Shown here: positions 21,773 to 36,200 of the stretch, piece by piece
How the letters are laid out: the number at the start of each line of letters is the position of its first letter
Numbering within the stretch: the stretch's first letter is position 1
From: Dirofilaria immitis
Lineage: Eukaryota; Nematoda; Chromadorea; Rhabditida; Onchocercidae
Assembly: GCA_024305405.1 (NCBI GenBank)
Contig: JAKNDB010000087.1
Coordinates: 3,036,001-3,100,000, forward strand
Length of the DNA: 64,000 nt
Direction: 5' to 3'
Position numbers and translations under genes: made by a program
The notes under the pieces: model-generated
What the model was told of the DNA's origin: nothing
The model's input: the letters and a program-made list of their open reading frames with translations, nothing else
Database searches by the model: none

Positions 21773-24700
21773 ATTTATTTTGTTTTTAGAATCTTTTTGC
21801 GATATGTCAAATCCTGAATTATTCATTTTCTGTGAAATAGAACCGGAAATCCTTAACAAAGGTCAAAATGATTTTCATTTGAAAATGCAAAATTCATAAA
21901 TTTGTCAATTTTCAACATTTAGTTTTTGAATTTGCTATCAACACAACATTCCTTATATATTATCGATTGAATTCATAGGACTTTTTCCTTGCATTTCATT
22001 TAAATTTTTGTTGTTTCATTTGTTTCATACGATATTTGCTGTTTTTCATGTTGTTTTTGCCTATGTTTATCTCGATCTTTTTATTATTTCATGTAGCCTT
22101 ATATTTTCATATTATGAAGTGTTTAGGTATCTATTATCTGAAAATCAACCAACGTTATTAAACAGAAGTGCCAAATTATTGGTATGAACTGAATACGATT
22201 CTCTTAAAGATACTTAACAATGTTAGCCATGAAATTATTAAATTTAAATTTTTGCTAATCGAATTCATTTATTTTTTCAAAATATGTAACAAATGACTAT
22301 GTTTTCTTACGTATATAGATACTTTATAATTCTTTCCTACATCTTTCGAACTGCTTACTGATTTCATTGAGGATTGATTTCACCGAATGAGTACAATTAT
22401 GGGGTTGTAAACGGTTTAAGAATTTATTGGAGTTTCTGAAGAAATTAGTCCATTGCTCCTATCATTTTCAGGAATGAACATAATAATAAATATAGAAGTC
22501 TTTTTTACGACTAGAAATTTGGGATGTTTTTATTTTTCTTCATTTATAATAGAAACGTTGGAGCGTTTTATTTCTCTTTATTTACTCATTTTTATTCTTA
22601 CTTTCCAATTTAAATTTTCATTACTCATTGTTAATGCTTGTGATTTTTTTCCAGAAAATAAATGCCTCGAAAATTTCTGACTCTATCATTAATCTCTTGA
22701 CTCTGATTGTTATCAATAAAATGCTCTTGTATTTATTGCCCAATTTACTTCATTTTTTTCGTTTACATGAATCAGGTTATACTTCGGTCTTTATCTTTAA
22801 TGTATTATTGAAATTTTTCTTCAATTGCTGTTGTTATTTTCTAATTTGTCGGATTTCGATAAATCTGCAAGGTATTCGATTTTTTCTGATTAGAGATTTG
22901 CAGAAAAAGCAATTTTAACGTCAGATAAAGTTGAATAAACATTTTATCAGCATTTTTCTAGGTTTCAAAATAAGAGTTATATGTTTATGACTAGATCCCT
23001 CTCATTCTAAGAAGCGGTTTTTTTTTCAAAAGAAGGTGGCGTTGAATTTTCATGAAGCATATGGCAAGATACATCTGTTGTAAGCAACAAGTCTTCGAGG
23101 TTGGTAGTTATTATGATAGTCTCATTAATACAATCATCAATCATCATCAAATATCTTATTTCTCGTTATTATTCGCTATCTCCGCTTGTCCAGGAATGCG
23201 TTGGGATTTGAAAATAACTGCAACAAATAAATTAGAATTATTTTTCTTTGGAGAAAGATTAGGAAAATTTTGTAATCGTAAAAATCTTTCATTTCTGATT
23301 TATGATTTCGAGTATTCTAATTGACGATCATATGTTTAATATCATGAACTTTTGTGATATTATTGATTTCTTATTGTAAAATAGCAATTTACAATGATGC
23401 TAGATGATTCTGATGGATTTTGTTTATATGAAGAATTGACAGAGATATGATAATTTTGCTTTTAAAATAAACTAAAATATCGAAGTGTCCGAACATAAGT
23501 CATGATTAGATCGCAATGCGAGATTCAAAATTCGATGAAAACGTACAGCAATTGTCGATTATCGGAATCTTGCGTAATAACAAAGAAGGCGGTGCCACAC
23601 GTGTTTCCAATGTTCAGATTTATTTTCTGGAAACTATCAGAAATTTGCGGAGAAAAATGACGGCTTTTATGAAGAGTACATTGACAGCAGAACAAAATTT
23701 TGTGTAATGAATCACTCATCCATCGCGTCTTTTGAAACAAGTTCCAGCCAAATATAAATTGTTGTTAATCATAAACTGACATTTCATGGAACCATATGGT
23801 AAGAATTGGAAATGAATATCATCTAACAACAATTTGATGAAGTTTAAAAAAACTTCGAAAATTTTCTTTTCGAGTGAATTTGCTCACAATTTTACTTCAA
23901 TCTAATTTGGAGAACTTTCTTTGCTTAATATTTAAATCTAAAACGATTTTCATCCGAAGTTTCGAATATATGGTATTTCATTTTCTTACATTCTTCATTT
24001 CCGAATCTCATTTTGAAGAAAATTCAGTCTCATATTAGGAACTTATTGTAGTCAAACTGATGTTTATTTTAATGAAACACTAATATGATATATTGTCAAT
24101 TAGCCAATTAAATGATCAAGAAATAATCAAATTTAGTATCAGTATAATTTGATTTAATAAATCTCAAATTTCTTGCACTGCTGTGTGAGGATTATAATTG
24201 ATTGGTGTCACAAACTGTAATTGGAAGTTTCAGAATTGTTTTTAGAAGTTTCAGAATGGCAAGAATAATATGGTCATTGATTGATCAGAATTGAAACGAT
24301 CGTGATATTCGACTATTTTGTTGATTATTCATCCGTATAAGACATTTCAAGATTACGGTAATCAGAGGGTCGATTTTCACTCTCTTTTCTCCTCAATAAA
24401 CCGATTGTAACAGTGATTGAGTGATGATCGATGCGATATATTCCGAAAGAAACAAATGTCAAAAAAATAACAAAAGTGATCATATATCACTCTATTTAAA
24501 GAAATAGTTTATGATATTGTCTGGTATCACCCTCCATCTGTCGAAATATCGATCTCTAAAGGAATGATAGAAGTAAAGGTGTTAAATAGATTAGCGATGC
24601 GAAATATGCTTATTGTTTAGTAACTTTTGTAAATAATTTGTATTAAGATACAAATTCTTTATTTGATTACTTAATTTAATTAGAGCACTTGTTAGCCAAA

Positions 24701-26472
24701 CGCATCGTTTGGATAAATGTGATTAAAATAATACGCACAGAAAAAGTAAGATAGAAAAGCAATAAGTAACGTAGAATATAAAAGTGTAATTTTTTATTTG
24801 TCCAAAATTTTATTATTTTTAAAACACATTTTCATATATAAAGTTTTTAATAGTAAAGACAGCACATCTTAAGCCGAAATAATTTGTTTATATAAAAAAT
24901 TAGAATTACTAAATTTTTAAAATCTATTCTTTCATTTCCAATATTTTATTATTTGTTCCATTGTCACCCTATATGACTAATTTTTTTACTTGCAATGAGA
25001 TATTCTTGCTATTATATTAATCATCTTTTAAGTTTCAAATGTATTTAATTAAAAATTTCTACAATATATCGGGATGACTTATATAAATATATTTGCAATA
25101 ATTGAATATCTATTATAAAATTATGAGAATTAGTTTAAATCGAGAAGTGTTGTTATGATAAGTATTGTAATTACGATAAGTATTTGTAAAATCGTTAAAA
25201 TAAGTACTTACGATGAATTTTATGATTACAACTAAAACTAAATTTGAGACTTAAAATTAAAAATGAAGTGGAGAAATTGAAAAAGAAGAAATGCAAAGAT
25301 AAAGGAAATTATATTATTTTCCGAGTTTGCCCATAAACTGCTTCTATATCGCCGATAACTATTTAGTCCACTCATTCTTCAGACATGACAATGAAAAAAA
25401 TCAAAACAAAACAAAATGAAATAACAAAATTGAAACGAGAGGTTCGGAATTTGAATAAACTTTTAATTTGAAAATTAAATTATATAGCTCGAACTTTAAA
25501 AATATGTCGAATATTGGATTGACATCAGCTCATTGTTATATTTTTAATTACGACCATACCAGTCAACATGAAAAATTTCAAATTCTAAATTTGTGAAAAA
25601 TAAAAAGATATTTTAATAGTTGTACTTTGATAATCAAATAGAAAGATCATTTTTTCAATACCATTTTTTTGCGATTGATCGATGTTGAATTTTCAAATAA
25701 ATTTCGATAGAATTTGAAATAAGAAAAAATATTTCTTTGAATAAATTTTCTGCTTTGCTTCTTTGCTTCATCACTCTCCGAATAGAATTTAATAGTTTGA
25801 ATTTTCTTGTCAATGTAATACAGTACAAACATAAACTATGTCATTGATTTGGTTATGATTACCTCTTTCTTCTCTTTGTTTCTTTGCTATTATTTGCATA
25901 AATCATTTCATAATTATAGCTTTTCACTCAGAAGTCATTATTATTATACGAAATTTTCAATCGGTTTTCTTAATTGCTTGACTTCAGAAATCCCTTCAGT
26001 TTTCTAAAGGTTGCTTTAAAAATTTTATTCTGGTAAATGAATAAATAAGTTAATGAATTTCAAATTTCAAACAATGAAAAATTACTATTTATATTATTAT
26101 TCATTCTAATGCCCAGTTGTTTTGAGGGTTAAAATAATAAAATTTGACAGATGTTATTACCATTAACTTTTGCATATTAACCCATTTGGAATGTTATCAT
26201 TGAAATTCTCATTAGAAATTTGATAGGACAACTTGTTATTGTTCGCTGAACTTGGTTTTTTCTAAAAAGTAAACTCTTTTTCTATCATTGCCATAGCAGA
26301 ACTGGTTTAAATTGATGAAATCGACGAAATTTATTTACTTCAACCTTCTCAGTTTTCAGTTACCCAACATACCCTACCTGTCCAGCTTTATACCTAAATT
26401 CATTTTCTTTTCCTATTTTTGCCTACCTTTAAATTTAAAATCAAATTCGTTTGTTTACTTAATTATTGTCCA
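21773..26472. other. Non-coding spacer
   Basis: AT-rich sequence after the helicase gene. The frames at 22,453-22,918 are Phe/Ile/Leu-rich products of T-rich DNA. A slightly GC-richer patch at 23,500-23,740 is listed separately. A short imperfect tandem repeat of GGAAGTTTCAGAATTG lies near 24,222-24,258. No gene is supported. Confidence 0.45.
23516..23707 (+). CDS. Possible small open frame, unassigned
   Basis: This is an ATG-to-stop frame of 63 codons with balanced composition, beginning MRDSKFDENVQQLSIIGILR and ending FMKSTLTAEQNFV, with a TAG three codons upstream. The patch has more G+C than its surroundings, and the complementary strand is also open (23,525-23,740), so open length alone is weak evidence. 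There is no signal peptide, recognisable family or clear splice partners. It may be a small gene, an exon remnant or chance. Confidence 0.15.
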   Translation: MRDSKFDENVQQLSIIGILRNNKEGGATRVSNVQIYFLETIRNLRRKMTAFMKSTLTAEQNFV

Positions 26473-26621
26473 TTTGTATTTTTAATTGCAGTTATTTATT
26501 GCATATATATGATTTGTTTGTTTCCCTTTTTTCTAGTTCATCAACAAAAATTTCAATGACAGTAGTGTGCAAATTTTAAATTTTTTATAATTTAATGTCT
26601 AACTGCAATTAAAAATACAAA
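26473..26621. mobile_element. 149-bp element with 22-bp perfect inverted repeats
   Basis: Bases 26,473-26,494 (starting TTTGTATTTTTAATTGC) are exactly complementary to 26,600-26,621, enclosing about 105 bp. The size and structure fit a tiny inverted-repeat element (MITE-like) or a foldback. No flanking target duplication is obvious. Confidence 0.55.
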
Positions 26622-26861
26622 GGAATTGTTTATCTATGATCGAGAATTCAGAGAAAAAATTTTATTCGAAATAAATCTTTGGGATTTTTTAGGATTCATA
26701 AATTTTCTTAACAGGCTTTTCATTTTTTATTCATGGCATCTGTAATATCCTTGAATGATGTAAAAAGCTTGAAGAGGTTAAAAAGCCGTTTTTAAAATCA
26801 AAAATTGAAACTATTTGAATTCTTTTATTTATAAAGCTAAATATTAAACAAAAACAATATT

Positions 26862-26967
26862 GAGCAGTGAGGACGAAAAAGAAGACGGTACTTACGTAAG
26901 GAATAAATTGGTGTCCGGAAACGGAAATTGTCGGTTATGCACCGAAAGATCAGAAGATGGTTCATGA
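26862..26967 (+). other. Short exon-like open frame, unassigned
   Basis: Reading ILSSEDEKEDGTY then VRNKLVSGNGNCRLCTERS, this stretch has an amino-acid mix unlike the surrounding AT-driven frames, and contains a donor-like TAC|GTAAGG at about 26,895. It stops at TGA 26,965-26,967 and is preceded by TAA near 26,847. No partner exon was found. It could be an isolated exon, a fossil or chance. Confidence 0.12.
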
Positions 26968-27797
26968 TGTGAATTCCGAGACTGAAAAGTGACTAGCATA
27001 TTTTTTTCTCGCTAGTCATAAATTGCAGTTTACCTGTTTCAAATAGGTAGCCTCTTCTAAATGCGCAGTAGTTGGTCCTTTTGGAAGGCAATTTGTTTGT
27101 GTATCGATGCATAAACTTAAAGGTTAATGAAGAGAGAAATCTTTTTATATCCTGCTTTCCGGTGAATATCTCTAAAACAATCATGCAATCTTTCTTCTTT
27201 ACTTCTTTTCTCTTTCGTCATCTTTCGCTTTGTTCTACCGTTAGCTCTTTTATAAACTTCTAATATCTTCTGCCCATAAAATTTCATGATCATTATTGTT
27301 AGTATCATTATTATTCCTACTGTTGCTACTTTCAGTAATGTCATTATCATTATCAGAGTTATGATCGGTGAATCCAATTTATATTGCACTCCCTCTTCAC
27401 CTGATATCCAATAAATTCCCGTACGAAGGAAATAACTTTTTACAATCTAAATGACCTTCTTCCTTCTTCCTTCTTTTCTCTTGATCGTCATGGTGATGAT
27501 CACATCAGTTGATGATCAGAACTGTTCTCAGTTTCCTTTACCTTCTTAATCTATTTGACTCGTTGGTCACGCATATCTTTACAATTATCCATTTGCATAT
27601 CTCTCTCAACTTTTATCATTGATATACAGTATCGTTATAACCATTGAGATTAGCCTCACTCATTTTGTTATATTATTATGTACTGGTAAATCAAAAATAT
27701 CAAAATTTTCTGTTTGTTTTCTTTTTTGATATTTTTATGATGGTTGAGTATAAGTTTCCCGTTCAAGTGCCATTCATTTTCAGGGCTAATTGATTTG

Positions 27798-28023
27798 ACA
27801 GATGAGTTTTTACATACTTCTTAGTGGCTTTCAACTTCCATGGCGACCATCCTGCTGTCTATATCAACCAAACTTTTCATGGGATCTCATGAGCGGAAAA
27901 TTTGGCACTTTACGCTTGGTTCATCCTAACGCCAATCCTCCTTATCAAATGTGCCCTGTTATTCTCTTCCCGCCATTGTATCTGTTATGGATAATGCATG
28001 ATGAAAGTGGAAAACTACCTTAG
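27798..28023. other. GC-richer islet, unassigned
   Basis: About 220 bp with more C and G than either flank. One plus frame is open for 73 codons (Pro/Cys/Trp-rich, including LPWRPSCCLYQPNFSWDL). Another plus frame reads FNFHGDHPAVYINQTFHGIS before a stop, and the minus strand carries several TGA stops in otherwise protein-like sequence. An acceptor-like CATTTTCAG ends at 27,782. No frame wins, so I call it an unassigned compositional island, perhaps a decayed insertion. Confidence 0.25.
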
Positions 28024-28183
28024 TAGCTTCTACCGGAACTTTTTTCATCAAATGGAAATGGATAAAGAAATTACGAAATTTACATATCAATTAATTGATA
28101 ACCGTTTTTCAACCCGAAAAAGTTTTAAAAAGTTGATTCCAATATTTCTTTTGAAATCTCTGAATTGTAAGAATGAATTTTGA

Positions 28184-30154
28184 ATTTTCGTTACAAAGGG
28201 TCAAATGATTATTGGTCAACAATTTTAATCTTAAGATGTCAATATTAAAGAATAACCTAACATTGGATTTTTTTAGAATTGAAAAAATTTGGTGCTTGAA
28301 TTGGCCAAATTTCAGTGGTTCCCAAAAAATTTCAATATGCGAAATATTAATTAAATAAAAGAAATATGAAAGTTTGAAGAAAAAATTATTCTAAGAAAAT
28401 TTGGAAATTTTTGATTTTTATTTATTTAAAATAAATTTCAATAACTTGAAACAATCACAAAATCGGGAAGAAATAGTTAAACCGGCCACAATATTATGTG
28501 TTTTTATTGGCGCCAGCAAAATTACCTTAATGATTATAATTGACTTGTTCTGGTCTACGATAAAAGAGACACTATTACTTAGAGATAACAAATCGGTCAG
28601 CTAGGATATTTTTCCTTTTCCTATCGTCAGTTGTTGTGTCAACACCATGTTTTTATGTTCAACTATTTGCTGATTTATTTGTTTGCTTATTTATTTATCA
28701 GAAATATCAGGCCTCTTTTTTAATAATTGCAAAGATTTAACTGAAAATGAGAATTTAATAGAACTTTCATTCCAAAAATTTGGTGATTTTTTAAAAGAAA
28801 ATTAAATTTTGTGACTTAAATTTTCAAATAAAGTAACGGAAAATCCTTCGGAAAGTTTAAATTTTGATTTGGGATGATATTTCCATAAAATCCAATTGAT
28901 GCTTTGTGCTTGTTGTAAAATGTGCAATTGATTCGCTTCATCGTATTTATCGAAGATGTCTATTCTTATGAAACTTTTAAATTAGTTTTATTGATTACTT
29001 ATAAAAAATCGAATTAATTTCACTTAATTAAGTTACTATTTTTCTTTTTTTCTCTTACCTTAGTTTTTTTGTTCGCTAACTTTTCTTATAAAATTTAACA
29101 GAATTTAGATTTGGAATCTAAAGTTCTAAGTTTAAAAATTCGATCAAAGCGAAAATACAAAAAGTATTTTAGTCGGAATCAGAAGTATATATTATATAAA
29201 TTTTTTTAAATTTTATGTAGCAATGATATTTTGGCAATCTTTAAAAATATTTTATGCTTAAAATTAGCTTTTAATTAAAACAAAATTAAATACCTACAGT
29301 AATCTTTCTTAGAGTAATCATTTTTCTAAATTTGAACGAATTTTAGTATTTTTTAATAGGTATTCAAAATATTGATGAATGAAGCTAATACAAAAAAGTC
29401 CATCAAACAATTTTTATGATTTAAATTCAAAGAAGCGGACGAATTTTTTGATGTGTTTTTCTATTGACATTATCACAAAAATGAATTCATCTTGAAGATG
29501 GAAGAATATGCCGCATGTGATATTACTAAATTATGGAGTTATAGATGTTTGGATGGTTGATTAAATTCCTTCTCTCAGCGGTATTCATTTTTAATATTGA
29601 GAAATTATATATTTTAACTAACTTTCCTGAAATTTCAACAATAAGTTGTAAAAATTTTACAGATTATGCCGATAGTATTAGGCAAACATTAGAGCTTTAG
29701 AATCTTATCCTCATCCTACTTCGGCATACTAGCGTCTATTACGTTAAATAATTCTGTTATTATTGACATAACAAGCATCGCTGTGGCATTTAAAATATGC
29801 AATGTTTGTCGGCAGTGGATAATTATATCTCAAGTGAGTCAAAAAGTCAACTATCATTCAGATATATTGATCATATCAATGATAACTTCAGATCATATCG
29901 CTTTCTGCATTTCTATATACGCTAATAATTCAGGTATGTATTAGCAAAATTCAATAATGAAGTTGCAGTTGAAAATGCAACCTTCAAAACAAAAATAAAA
30001 ATTCACATCAGAATTATGCATTAAATTATCGTACCAAACCGTGTTTTATGTGTTATTTTTCTATTATTACTCTTAAGACCAAATTTTTGGATAATTGCTG
30101 GTTGTGGATGATTGCATAAGGCAAGATAGAGAAGGAAGAGAGATCATTTCATAT
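28184..30154. other. Non-coding spacer
   Basis: AT-rich sequence with a 67-codon open frame at 28,401-28,604 that has no family features. I see nothing further. Confidence 0.45.
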
Positions 30155-30226
30155 AAATTTAATTGGAAATTAATTCTAGTTGTCGAATGGTCGTCGGATG
30201 ACCAGAATTAATTTCCAATTAAGTTT
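30155..30226. ncRNA. Perfect 23-bp hairpin, miRNA-precursor-sized
   Basis: Arm 30,155-30,177 (AAATTTAATTGGAAATTAAT...) pairs with 30,204-30,226 over 23 bp with one G-T pair. The 26-nt loop can form a further 5-bp TGGTC/GACCA stem. Total length of 72 nt fits a pre-miRNA, but near-perfect arms of such AT-rich sequence also fit a palindromic MITE remnant. Expression is unknown. Confidence 0.35.
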
Positions 30227-33200
30227 CACTAGATTTAATAGGGGACTGATTCAAGAATATGAGTATATGATTCAATGATTTATTTTGGTGTGATCAAGTG
30301 TGATGAAATGATTAAGTACGACCGACTGTGTGACTGGATCATCGATCAGAAGATTTACTGACCTCTTGTACAACCTGAAATTAAGTAATTAATGGAAATG
30401 GTTAAAAAAAGAAAAATGAAGCATTTGTACAATATCGCATCATTTTCGTTTATAGACGGAGAAGAAGGTTAATTATATGATTTAAGTAAATATATGGACA
30501 TCTGTTCATTGGTTATTTATAAAAAGGATAGGCCAAAATAGTTCACCTATTAAGATTTATTGATTTTTCACTTCTTCCGATGAAATTTATTTAACTTTCG
30601 AATTAATTTATAATGATGTCATGCTTTGTTGTAAGAAAGAAATTTAATTTTTTAAAAATGCTCATTTTTATTTTGAAAGTTCAGTTTTTAAATGTTAGAG
30701 AAAAAAGTCAGCAAATATAATTATCACTTCACTATTCATAACAAAGTACTCAGAAATTCAGGCTAATTTTAGAATATGCCTAATCTTTCGTACATCATTT
30801 TGATGCATAAAATTAGATGTCCATTTCAAATTGAATTATTGTTTGTTATGGTTTCATAAATTTGTCGCTCTAATTTCAAATCATCAAATAATTCATCATC
30901 ATCAACTCATGGCAATAGCTAGATTCGTAACAATTCCTCACTTCATCGTTTTAATTTCTTGGAAATTCCTCTCAATTCCTTTTTTCCTCAACCTATTAAT
31001 TTTAATCTTATTTTCCTCCATCATTCTAATCGTTACATTTTCAGTGGGAATTCTTGATTGAGCCTAATATCATTTCCTTCTTTTCTACAATTTCTGTCAA
31101 AAAGATTTTCTTGTAATTTACTTTTAGATTTCGAATAGTTGACACTAAATAAATAAAATTGTCATACAGTTCAGTTTTGATATAACAGATAGTGACATCT
31201 AACCCTCTAAATTATTAATTAATTTCTCGATGATTATTCAAATTGAAATAATTTGGAAATTTTGTTTTGTAAGTTAGATTGAACCTAAAAATTTTTGATT
31301 TTTAATATTCCTTTTCCACATTTTATTAGAAGACAGATATTGTAAATACTATCTTATTATTCGGAACGAATTATTTGAACTAAATAACAAGATACTTCTT
31401 AACTTGCTTAACCGAGATTATTTTGGCTCAAAAATTTCGAGTTACCCAAAAATTCAAGGAAATCTTTAAAAAATAGAATATGATGAAATCTCATCATATT
31501 TTTAATTTTTTTCTTTAGAGTTTCAAATAAATCCCAGTAGAATTTAAAAACCTTTCTATATTATTGAATAATTAAAATGCCATTTCACTTTTAAATTTCA
31601 ATTGTATCGATTGATGAAAGTTTCGTAATTACTCCTTTCCTAATTGTCTTCTAATTCTTTACTTTCTATTACGTTTTTTATTTTTCGGATCATATAAGAT
31701 TTAAAAAAGAAAAATATAGAAAGTGTTAAGGCAAATGAATATACATGCCATCTGATATGACATCTACAGGGACAGCTGAAAAATTAAACAAATATGATTA
31801 TTTGTTAACAGTCCATTTATCGTTGTTCTACTATTCTTATACCATTCTTTCTTTATGTTTTTGTTGATTTAGAAATTTCAAAATGCGAAATTTGATCCTA
31901 TTAATTTTGATAGCAATGAATAACTTTAATATTATCAATTAGTTAACACCTGCAATTTATCTGACCCATTCTTCCATTGGTAGTACAATTGCACATTGCA
32001 GACGAACATCGTTTTATAAGAAATAGATATCATATCAAATATTCAACTTGTTTTTTCAAAAGTCTCGTTGTAATTTAAATTATCTGCAATTTTCCTATTT
32101 TATTATGAGCAATTTACCAAGAGTCTCAGAATTAACGATATATATCTACTGCACCTAACCAATGTCAAATTCTGGCATATCGCGATATTCACAAAAGCTT
32201 GGACTGATGTTAGAGATAAAGAAAGCATCGAAATTTCAAAAAGTTGAGAAAAAATTGGCTTGATAATAAAATTTTTAAAGTGAAAGAAAAAGAATTTGAA
32301 AAATAGTTCGTTTCAAAGTTAATATTTCATTTTGGCCTTTTTTTTCTTCCTTTTTTCCAAAACTTTTTTCAACCAATTCTTTTTGCTTTTCGTTGACAAA
32401 AGTATATGCATATTATTTTCAAAGACAATTATATCGAAAAATTTCCTAAATCAAAAATGAATGAATTCCATTATTTATTCGTTTATTTTTCATTTCGAAA
32501 TAGATCTATCTATAATTAATTATTTCTTCGTCGTATAAAATTCTCATATTATTTTATTTTATATAAAAAAAGGTAGCATTATAAAATATAGATACAAAAT
32601 AATTTGAGCAAAAATTTTGTTCTATCATCGCACATTTATTTGTCTCGTAGAAGTTCAAAATTTTATTTAAAATGAAAAATGTCAATTTATTCATCTCTTT
32701 TTGGCAGCATATCTGCCTGTCCAGCTTTTTCAATATGTGTTCTTGTTCAACCATTCCTTTTAAATTATATTCTACTGCCTATTTCTATTTCATTTTTTAT
32801 TATAAAATTGTCAAAATGGATTGGTTTGTTTGAAGTCAGGCGAAATATAGTGACTTAAGATGTAATATTCAAAGATATATTACTAAGATATTTGCTTTCA
32901 GCACATAAACTTTGTCAGGCTATTCAAATATCCTACTGCTCTTTAGCTTATAGCTTATTCTTTGCATATTTGACCTCAATGAGATCTTTCAATTGTTTCT
33001 AAGAAGTCTCCGACAAAATATCACGCTTAATTTTTCTCGTTTGTTGGTATAATATTTTATTTAGTAAACGAAGAATACTTTATAAATACGATTATATCTA
33101 TCTTTTAATATATCTTAGTGAAATACATGAATCTATATATTTTGATCGAAATGTTTTACCGTTAAATAATTAAACTTAAACGTGAGTACATTTAAGCATA

Positions 33201-36200
33201 AATGTATGTTCTAAATCAAATTCAAAACTGCATAATATCTCAAATTTGCATTATTCAAAATAAAATGAAAGTTAATAAGTTTTTAAATTACTGAAATTAT
33301 GGCACTATTTCATTTTAAATATGTAACTTTTTTATTTCAAACACCAATAAATGATTTTCATTAATATCATTAATGGCGAAATTATTTCTTTGCTTTTTGA
33401 TATCCTCTGAAATTTTCCTTTTTCATGAAAATATTTGAATATTTTGATTAATAAGAAGAAATGAAATTGCATAGAATTACAGTAAAGTTTTAACATTTTG
33501 TAATTGAAAATTAAGTTTATTTTTTCATGCAAGATTAATGAAAAATTTTTCTCACCGACTTCTTTCCATGGACTTTATTTAAACTAATTTCAAAGAATGA
33601 TAAAATTCTGTGTAAAATTGGATTACGGTAAATGATCAAAAGAAGAATTTCCTTGTTTACTTGAAAATGAAATTTCTTCAACTTAGGTGGAATTCTCGAG
33701 ATGGCATAGGACAGGACTCAAAGTTAAAATGATTTATGTTCTTGCCTTCTTATACCGAGCATTTAAAATGATGGATTATGCAGAAATGATGAAGTATACG
33801 ATATCACTTGCAAAATATACCAATTTGAGAATATGTGACAGCTTGAAGTACTAGATCCGGTGGTACTGTAAACTAACTATAATTCTTTTTCTACGCTTTC
33901 TGCTTCTATAAGAAATCCTCTAGTTGATATGTTTAAATACAGGAATTATTGATTGAGGATAAAGGTAATAAAGCAGATCATCCATTGAATGATAAATAAA
34001 GCTTTTATTTCACTAAATGCAAATTTCGTTCAATATTAAAATAATTACTTTATGGCAAAATTTCGATGATCTGTTGCATCTAAAGACTTCTCTAAATATA
34101 CTTTGAATAAGGAAAAAAATTTTTTCTATAAAATTTGGGTATTATCGAATTTAAATTTGAATTAAGGATAATATTTCATTAAAATCATGATTGAACATTA
34201 AATCTCATAGTTAATTAGAGACTCGATAATTAGATATTCGATAATTTGGCTAGTTAATAATAAATATGATAATCGTTAATTTCTTCAAATAACCATATCC
34301 CTAATTAATTACGCCTATTGACTATAGTTGCTAGTCGTAATTAGTTTTATATTGCGATTTAATTAAAATAATAATTAAGGAATATTTTGAATATATCACA
34401 TATATATTGGAAGTTTTATTAGAATTTGATAAAATATTGCTTCAAATTATAAACGATTCGATTAAAATTATATAAATTTTTTGATGGAAATGAACAAATA
34501 AATATAGTAAATGAAGAATAGAAAGGCAGAACAAGTAAAAGAATAATAAACATTAAATATTGGTCTTATAATATTTTTTGGCTCACCAGAAAGAAAATCG
34601 TAGTTGTTGAGGCATGATTTTATTCTTTTTATAATGGAATAAAATGCTGTTAGCATTCCAGCCTGCTTACTTTATTCGTTTTATTTTTGCATAATAATTA
34701 CTGTCGTTATTATTAGTATAAGCGAAAAATTTTTTCAGATCTTTATTATATATTGCCATACTTTTCAAGGAGATTTTAAGTGATTTACGCCACTTTGATT
34801 AATTTGGTCTTAAAAAGACAACTTTTGCTTAATGAATAAATTTAGTAGAATTGATGAACAGATGATCGTTTAAAAATCTTATTTCTTTACCGATATAAGT
34901 CTATGTTTAATTCCTTAAAAGAAATATGCTAAAAATAAGAAAATATAAGCAGTAGAACAAGATTTTTCGAAGAGAAAAATAAGCTTTGTTTTTTTCACTA
35001 TTAAATATATTAAAATGTGAATTACATCTTTTGAAAAAAGCATAAATAATCTTTATCTTTTTCTTAATCATTTAATCATGAATCTTTGATGGCCTAAATA
35101 TTAATTCATACGATTTACCATAGAAAATTAAAACAAATCTACCTCAATATATGATACTTCGATACGTGTATTTAATACGTAATCAAACTTTAATTGCTAT
35201 CAAAATGAAATTCTACAAGGTACTTCTATATTTCTAGCCGTGGAGTAGAAGTTTTTGTAATCTAATTTAATTTTAAATATAATTAGTAGCGAATCATAAT
35301 ACATAAGCAGTTTTGGTTTCATTTTTCAAAAATTTTCTCTACTTAATTACATCGACCATCAAGTTATTTCATTCATTAATTCAACCATTTTGATTCTTCA
35401 ATATCCCTTAAATAATATTTTACAGCAGTAGAAGTCTCTTATTTTTTTGAAATCACTTTTAGAAGCAAATTTTATCACCAATATGTAAATCTAAGATTAA
35501 TAAAAATGCCTCTCGAATAAGATAGATGCAATTAAAGGATATTGGAAGCATAAGCTATTTTCACTGATACCAATTTAAACGGATAGCTTCGAGAGAAGAG
35601 ATATATTAAGGATTATCGCTGATAGCAAATAATACCTTTCAGCCATTTTTGCAGTTTTTATTGAATTTTCAAAATTAAAATTATCAGGATGAAAATTTTT
35701 ATTGACATATGAAAAGAATTGTGTGGAAAAAGAGAAAGAGGAGTGAGAGAGGAGATAAAAAGAATAAAAGCAATAAATTTGTTAACATAATTTTGCAGTT
35801 ATGGAAAAGAATATTTTTCATTTTTTCCTTTCTTGAAATTAAAGTATTAATTATCTTAACAATCTTAAATAACTGCGAAAGTCCATGAAATTTGTTTATT
35901 AAAAGAATTTTCGCAATTTTTGTAATGTCGAGAAATCAACAGAAGGAAATAAATACTTTTAGTATTATAAGTATCATATGAAAAATATCTATCACTAAAT
36001 GAAGTTAGTAGCAATATCATAGTAGTAATATCATTTTTCTAAGCTTAAATTTGTTTTTCATATCAAAATAGTTGTACAAAGTGCGACTTATCATTCATAT
36101 CAAAGTTGTTAGAAATTAAATTCAAATCATCGAAATATCACAAAACATATGTTCTCATGTTCGGTTTATATATCTGTTATAAACAGATTAGGTTACAAAC

